Shown: positions 62,812 through 64,000 of the stretch, one piece after another
Layout of the letters: every line of letters begins with the position of its first letter
Numbering within the stretch: the first letter of the stretch is position 1
DNA from: Crossiella cryophila
GTDB taxonomy: Bacteria; Actinomycetota; Actinomycetes; Mycobacteriales; Pseudonocardiaceae
Direction: 5' to 3'
DNA length: 64,000 nucleotides
Assembly (NCBI RefSeq): GCF_014204915.1
Contig: NZ_JACHMH010000001.1
Location: 2,294,001-2,358,000, forward strand
Notes under the pieces: model-generated
Seen by the model: the letters and a program-made list of their open reading frames with translations, nothing else
Told to the model about the DNA's origin: nothing
Databases searched by the model: none
Translations under genes and position numbers: made by a program

Positions 62812-64000
62812 ATCCTTTCCAGCTCGCCCTGCGGGTGCTCCGCGGGGATCGGCGCAGCCTGGTCGCTGCCGTGTGCACCCTGTTCGGCGTGGCCATCGCG
62901 GTCACCCTGGTGTCCTGGCTGGCCGCCGTGCCCGGTGCCCTGGACGCCCGCGCCGAACACGAGGCATGGCGCCAGCCCGGACCGCTGGTGAACGAGTCCG
63001 CGGCCACGGTCCGGGTCAAGAACAGCCAGGACCGGGTGCGGGACAAGGTCATCACCCGGGTCGACGTGGCCGCGCTCACCCCGGACGCCCCGGCCGCGCC
63101 CGGCCTGCTGCGCGTCCCGCAGCCGGGGGAGGTGCTGCTGTCCCCGGCACTGGCCGCGCTGGCCCGTGACCTGCCTGCCGACCAGCTGGCCAAACGCTTC
63201 CAGGGCAAGGTGATCGGCGAACTCGGCGATCAGGCCCTGATCTACCCGGGCGAACTCGTCGCGGTGGTCGGGCACAGCCAGCAGACCCTGGTCGAGGACA
63301 GCTACCCGGCCGCCGGGCTCGTCCCCACCGGCCAACCCCGGCCCGAGTTCATGCTGTTGCTGCTCTCCCAGGTCGGCCTGGTCGTGCTGGTGGTGCCGAG
63401 CCTGGTGCTCATCGCCTCCTCCGCCCGGCTCACCGCGGCCCGCCGGGAACGCCGTCTGGCCGCGTTGCGCCTGGCAGGCGCGACCCCTGGGCAGGTGGTC
63501 GCGATCACGGTGGTGGAGATCGCGGTCGCCACCGTGCTGGGCACCCTGCTCGGCCTCGCCCTCGGCCCGGTGGCCAGGGAACTGACCACGCAACTGCCGT
63601 GGAACGGCGGCACCTGGTTCGCCGCCGACCTGGAACCGAGCTGGCTGCTCTCCCTCGGCATCGGCCTGGGCACCCCGCTGCTGGTGATCGGCGCGGCCGT
63701 GTTCGGCCTGCGCCGGGTGCTCACCCAGCCGCTGGGCGCGGCGCAGCAGCACAGCCGCAAGGCGCCCAGCGCGTGGCGGCTGCTCATCCTGATCGGCGCG
63801 GCCGGGGCCTTCATCGGCGGTATCAGCGTGGCCAGCGCCACCGGCGGCACCTCGGTGCTGGTCGGCGGACTGGCCGGGATCGCGCTGGCCGCCTCGGTGG
63901 TCGGACCGTGGCTGACCTCGGTGGTCGGCCGGATCTTCACCAAGGTCTGGCGCCGTCCGTCCACCCTGCTCGCCGGGCGACGGCTGCGCGATGACCCCAA
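62808..64000 (+). CDS. FtsX-like ABC transporter permease, 3' truncated
   Basis: The frame opens with a GTG overlapping the ATPase stop (GTGA) and stays open to the window edge, giving 397 residues of an incomplete protein. A first helix (LVAAVCTLFGVAIAVTLVSW, about 18-37) is followed by an outer region of about 140 residues and a cluster of helices: LLLLLSQVGLVVLVVPSLVL, then the FtsX-type signature RLAALRLAGATPGQVVAIT, VEIAVATVLGTLLGLALGP, LLSLGIGLGTPLLVIGAAVF and LLILIGAAGAFIGGISVA. It is the membrane partner of the preceding ATPase; together they form an exporter or antibiotic-resistance module. Confidence 0.88.
   Translation, partial: MNPFQLALRVLRGDRRSLVAAVCTLFGVAIAVTLVSWLAAVPGALDARAEHEAWRQPGPLVNESAATVRVKNSQDRVRDKVITRVDVAALTPDAPAAPGLLRVPQPGEVLLSPALAALARDLPADQLAKRFQGKVIGELGDQALIYPGELVAVVGHSQQTLVEDSYPAAGLVPTGQPRPEFMLLLLSQVGLVVLVVPSLVLIASSARLTAARRERRLAALRLAGATPGQVVAITVVEIAVATVLGTLLGLALGPVARELTTQLPWNGGTWFAADLEPSWLLSLGIGLGTPLLVIGAAVFGLRRVLTQPLGAAQQHSRKAPSAWRLLILIGAAGAFIGGISVASATGGTSVLVGGLAGIALAASVVGPWLTSVVGRIFTKVWRRPSTLLAGRRLRDDP

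Overview
The window is very GC-rich, with short intergenic gaps, many GTG starts, numerous secreted hydrolases, ECF sigma/anti-sigma and two-component pairs, and mycobacteria-like genes such as a CtpE-type P-ATPase. This points to a soil actinomycete, probably of the Pseudonocardiales (Crossiella or Kutzneria-like). The placement is inferred from gene content and composition only. I see no rRNA, tRNA, CRISPR array, prophage or insertion sequence.

Left part (1-18.5 kb): the end of an ABC-2 permease; an XRE regulator with an HD-domain protein; a sugar-acid catabolic pair (IlvD/Edd dehydratase and DHDPS-family enzyme) behind a LacI-type operator; a large secreted subtilase; an ECF sigma/anti-sigma pair facing a duplicated-domain lipoprotein, with near-identical promoters on both strands of the shared gap; an aldo/keto reductase divergent from a LysR regulator; a secreted protein with three Cys/Gly-rich repeats; a secreted GH5 glucanase; and a GH27 alpha-galactosidase.

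Middle part (18.5-33.5 kb): a possible orphan small RNA; a CtpE-like P-type ATPase; a membrane protein divergent from an MFS-P450 pair; a PRPP-synthetase family gene; and an OmpR-type two-component system divergent from a beta-lactamase-fold lipoprotein, with 11-bp direct repeats near both starts. It ends with a 1,189-residue regulator-like protein made of an XRE helix-turn-helix, an nSTAND NTPase domain and 14 WD40 repeats.

The standout is 33.5-50.1 kb: four tandem, same-strand, intact paralogues of about 1,300 residues. Each has a signal peptide, a helical N-domain, one long conserved hydrophobic segment followed by a coiled coil, a central domain with four conserved cysteines around a variable stretch, and a six-repeat beta-propeller ending SSAVLPG. 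Each gene has its own conserved promoter/leader module (GTATCC-N17/18-GGATAC inverted repeat, a CAGACTC block, AAGGAGACCC before the start) and its own GC-rich terminator hairpin. I recognise no family. The layout suggests a diversified set of secreted, possibly membrane-inserting, glycan-binding proteins, perhaps linked to the divergent nSTAND/WD40 protein.

Right part (50-64 kb): an oxidoreductase; a secreted ricin-B lectin protein; a GH92 mannosidase, with complex repeats between these last two; a membrane protein; a prolyl oligopeptidase divergent from an unusually long TetR regulator; and a NarL-type two-component system divergent from an ABC exporter whose leader carries a long nested inverted repeat. 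The secreted GH5, GH27, GH92, ricin-B and subtilase proteins together suggest scavenging of polysaccharide, glycoprotein and protein, probably from plants or fungi.
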